Assembly: GCF_005577435.1 (NCBI RefSeq)
Contig: NZ_CP040396.1
Span: 2,422,501 to 2,486,500 of the forward strand
Length of the DNA stretch: 64,000 nucleotides
Direction of reading: 5' to 3'
Source: Paenibacillus algicola
GTDB lineage: Bacteria; Bacillota; Bacilli; Paenibacillales; Paenibacillaceae
This document shows, piece by piece, positions 63,235 to 64,000 of the stretch (its first letter is position 1; each line of letters opens with the position of its first letter). A program made the translations under genes and the position numbers. The notes under the pieces were generated by a model. It made no database searches. It was not told the DNA's origin and saw nothing but the letters and a program-made list of their open reading frames with translations.

Positions 63235-63318
63235 ATTGCACCCCTCCATAGCTGTTTCTGCATTTATAACTTACTAATTGTAACATGCTTTATATATGAT
63301 AACAAACATATGAGCATG

Positions 63319-63345
63319 AAAAAGGACGGCTCTAAAGAGCCGCCC
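63319..63345 (-). terminator. Intrinsic terminator after the DUF3886 gene
   Basis: Minus-strand GGGCGGCTCT and AGAGCCGTCC pair over 10 positions (one wobble), then TTTTTC. It directly follows the stop codon at 63348. Confidence 0.85.
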
Positions 63346-63347
63346 GC

Positions 63348-63614
63348 CTATTTATATTTATGCCAATCCATCTTGCTGTTATTGAGCAAATGCTCAAAAT
63401 CATTGTCCAGGCGCTTCTGCTCCGCCTTCTTCGCCGCTTCGCGCTCCAGACGCTCCTGCTCCCGCTGCTGCGCTTCCGACGCCTTGAGCTCGGCGGAGGT
63501 CTTCTTTAATTGCTCCAGCAGTTCCGGATTCAGTAAATCCTTCAAGGTTGCGGGCTTATCTTCATTTCTATTCGGGGCGGCTTCTGTCCGCCTTCTGTTA
63601 TGCTTTGCAGCCAT
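63348..63614 (-). CDS. DUF3886 (YqkK-like) protein
   Basis: 88 residues, highly charged and helical. LKDLLNPELLEQLKKTSAEL, then an Arg/Glu/Ala-rich coiled-coil-like stretch, and LDNDFEHLLNNSKMDWHKYK at the end are typical of the DUF3886/YqkK family of Firmicutes; function unknown. The start at 63614 has GGAGAGG 5 bases upstream. It follows the ZIP gene by 34 bases on the same strand and may be in the same operon. Confidence 0.82.
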   Translation of the reverse strand: MAAKHNRRRTEAAPNRNEDKPATLKDLLNPELLEQLKKTSAELKASEAQQREQERLEREAAKKAEQKRLDNDFEHLLNNSKMDWHKYK

Positions 63615-63648
63615 GTCAATCCTCTCCATTTCTTATGAACCGTTGTCC

Positions 63649-64000
63649 TTAGCCAAAAAAGAAGCTGATGTACACCATTACCAGCAGGCCCGCGATAAAA
63701 GAGTACGTCGAGGGCCGCTCATAGCCGTGTCCGTGACTCTCCGGAATCAGCTCTTTATATACAATAAACATCATGGCTCCGGCAGCAAAGGCCAGACCAT
63801 ACCCGATCATCCAGTCGATATAGCTCGCAGCAAAGTAGCCGGCAACCGCAGAGATCAGCTCCATAATCCCGGTCATAAATACGATCAGAAGCGCCCGCAT
63901 ACGGCTCACCTGACTGTTAATCAGGAACACGGCGAGAATCAGGCCCTCCGGCATATTCTGAGCCCCAATGGAAATGGCTACCATTAACCCCAGGCCTTCA
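63649..64000 (-). CDS. ZIP family metal transporter, C-terminal part (cut by window end)
   Basis: The reading frame is open to the edge of the window, so the N-terminal part is missing. The visible 117 residues contain the conserved ZIP helix AISIGAQNMPEGLILAVFL, where the usual H-N-x-P-E-G reads QNMPEG, and MELISAVAGYFAASY with the second metal-ligand glutamate. Three or four membrane helices are present. The H-to-Q change in the first motif is unusual. ZIP proteins import zinc, iron or manganese. An internal ATG at 63984 is not the start. Confidence 0.88.
   Translation of the reverse strand, partial: EGLGLMVAISIGAQNMPEGLILAVFLINSQVSRMRALLIVFMTGIMELISAVAGYFAASYIDWMIGYGLAFAAGAMMFIVYKELIPESHGHGYERPSTYSFIAGLLVMVYISFFFG

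Overview
The window looks like a chromosomal segment of a Paenibacillus-type Firmicute. It opens with the 5' half of a 16S rRNA gene on the minus strand whose leader and variable regions look like Paenibacillus. Its genes use strong AGGAGG-type ribosome binding sites, frequent TTG starts and compact operons closed by hairpin-plus-T-run terminators. No tRNA, insertion sequence, prophage or CRISPR array was seen, and most of the window is orderly core and niche-adaptation DNA.

Layout. 1-1110: 16S rRNA (5' part) with its leader and two candidate promoters. 1205-7260: solitary hemY, a DUF952 gene, a LysR regulator with a 25-bp tandem duplication at its 3' end, divergent ilvE, a membrane histidine kinase with a degenerate GGDEF domain, and a decayed gene remnant. 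7262-8539: thymidine kinase and a TVP38-family membrane protein. 8626-14468: a complete Mrp Na+(K+)/H+ antiporter operon in which mrpA and mrpB are fused, with a consensus promoter and an intrinsic-terminator-like hairpin in the leader. 14714-20547: small membrane and hypothetical genes, a GRDP-like protein with a Ser/Gly/Cys tail, an S9 peptidase and a zinc alcohol dehydrogenase. 20711-23757: two exported, repetitive proteins with no recognised family, one carrying seven nearly identical 45-residue repeats. 23906-25590: DUF4085, VOC and GNAT proteins.

25830-31199 is a zinc-starvation locus: znuC-znuB-znuA-zur-cobW on the minus strand, divergent from folE2 (zinc-independent GTP cyclohydrolase), with Zur-box palindromes on both sides of the shared promoter region. 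31274-35637: alpha-mannosidase and a divergent LacI regulator. 35660-40629: a hypothetical gene, a 2Fe-2S ferredoxin, an NlpC/P60 hydrolase under a ydaO (c-di-AMP) riboswitch, a 19-cysteine copper-storage-like protein, a lipoprotein sugar dehydrogenase and a MurE paralogue with an altered substrate motif. 40820-49552 is one long minus-strand operon, rhaEW-rhaA-rhaB-deoR-lutA-lutB-lutC. It would convert L-rhamnose through L-lactaldehyde and L-lactate to pyruvate, with lactate oxidation wired directly behind rhamnose cleavage.

49764-53044 holds a small type VII secretion-like module (DUF4176, a small membrane protein and a WXG100 protein with a long C-terminal domain) followed by small envelope and secreted proteins. 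53228-64000: Mn-dependent pyrophosphatase, a divergent MurB paralogue, a second housekeeping-type sigma factor without region 1.1, a single-domain response regulator, a lipoprotein NagZ-type GH3 enzyme, DegV, a YtxH-like protein, an MFS transporter, a second TVP38 protein, a FrnE-type DsbA, a DUF3886 protein and a ZIP transporter cut by the window edge.

The best candidates for undescribed biology are the exported repeat-protein pair, the WXG100/DUF4176 module and the divergent MurE and MurB paralogues. The rhamnose-lactate operon and the mrp leader hairpin are the best-supported functional and regulatory arrangements to test.
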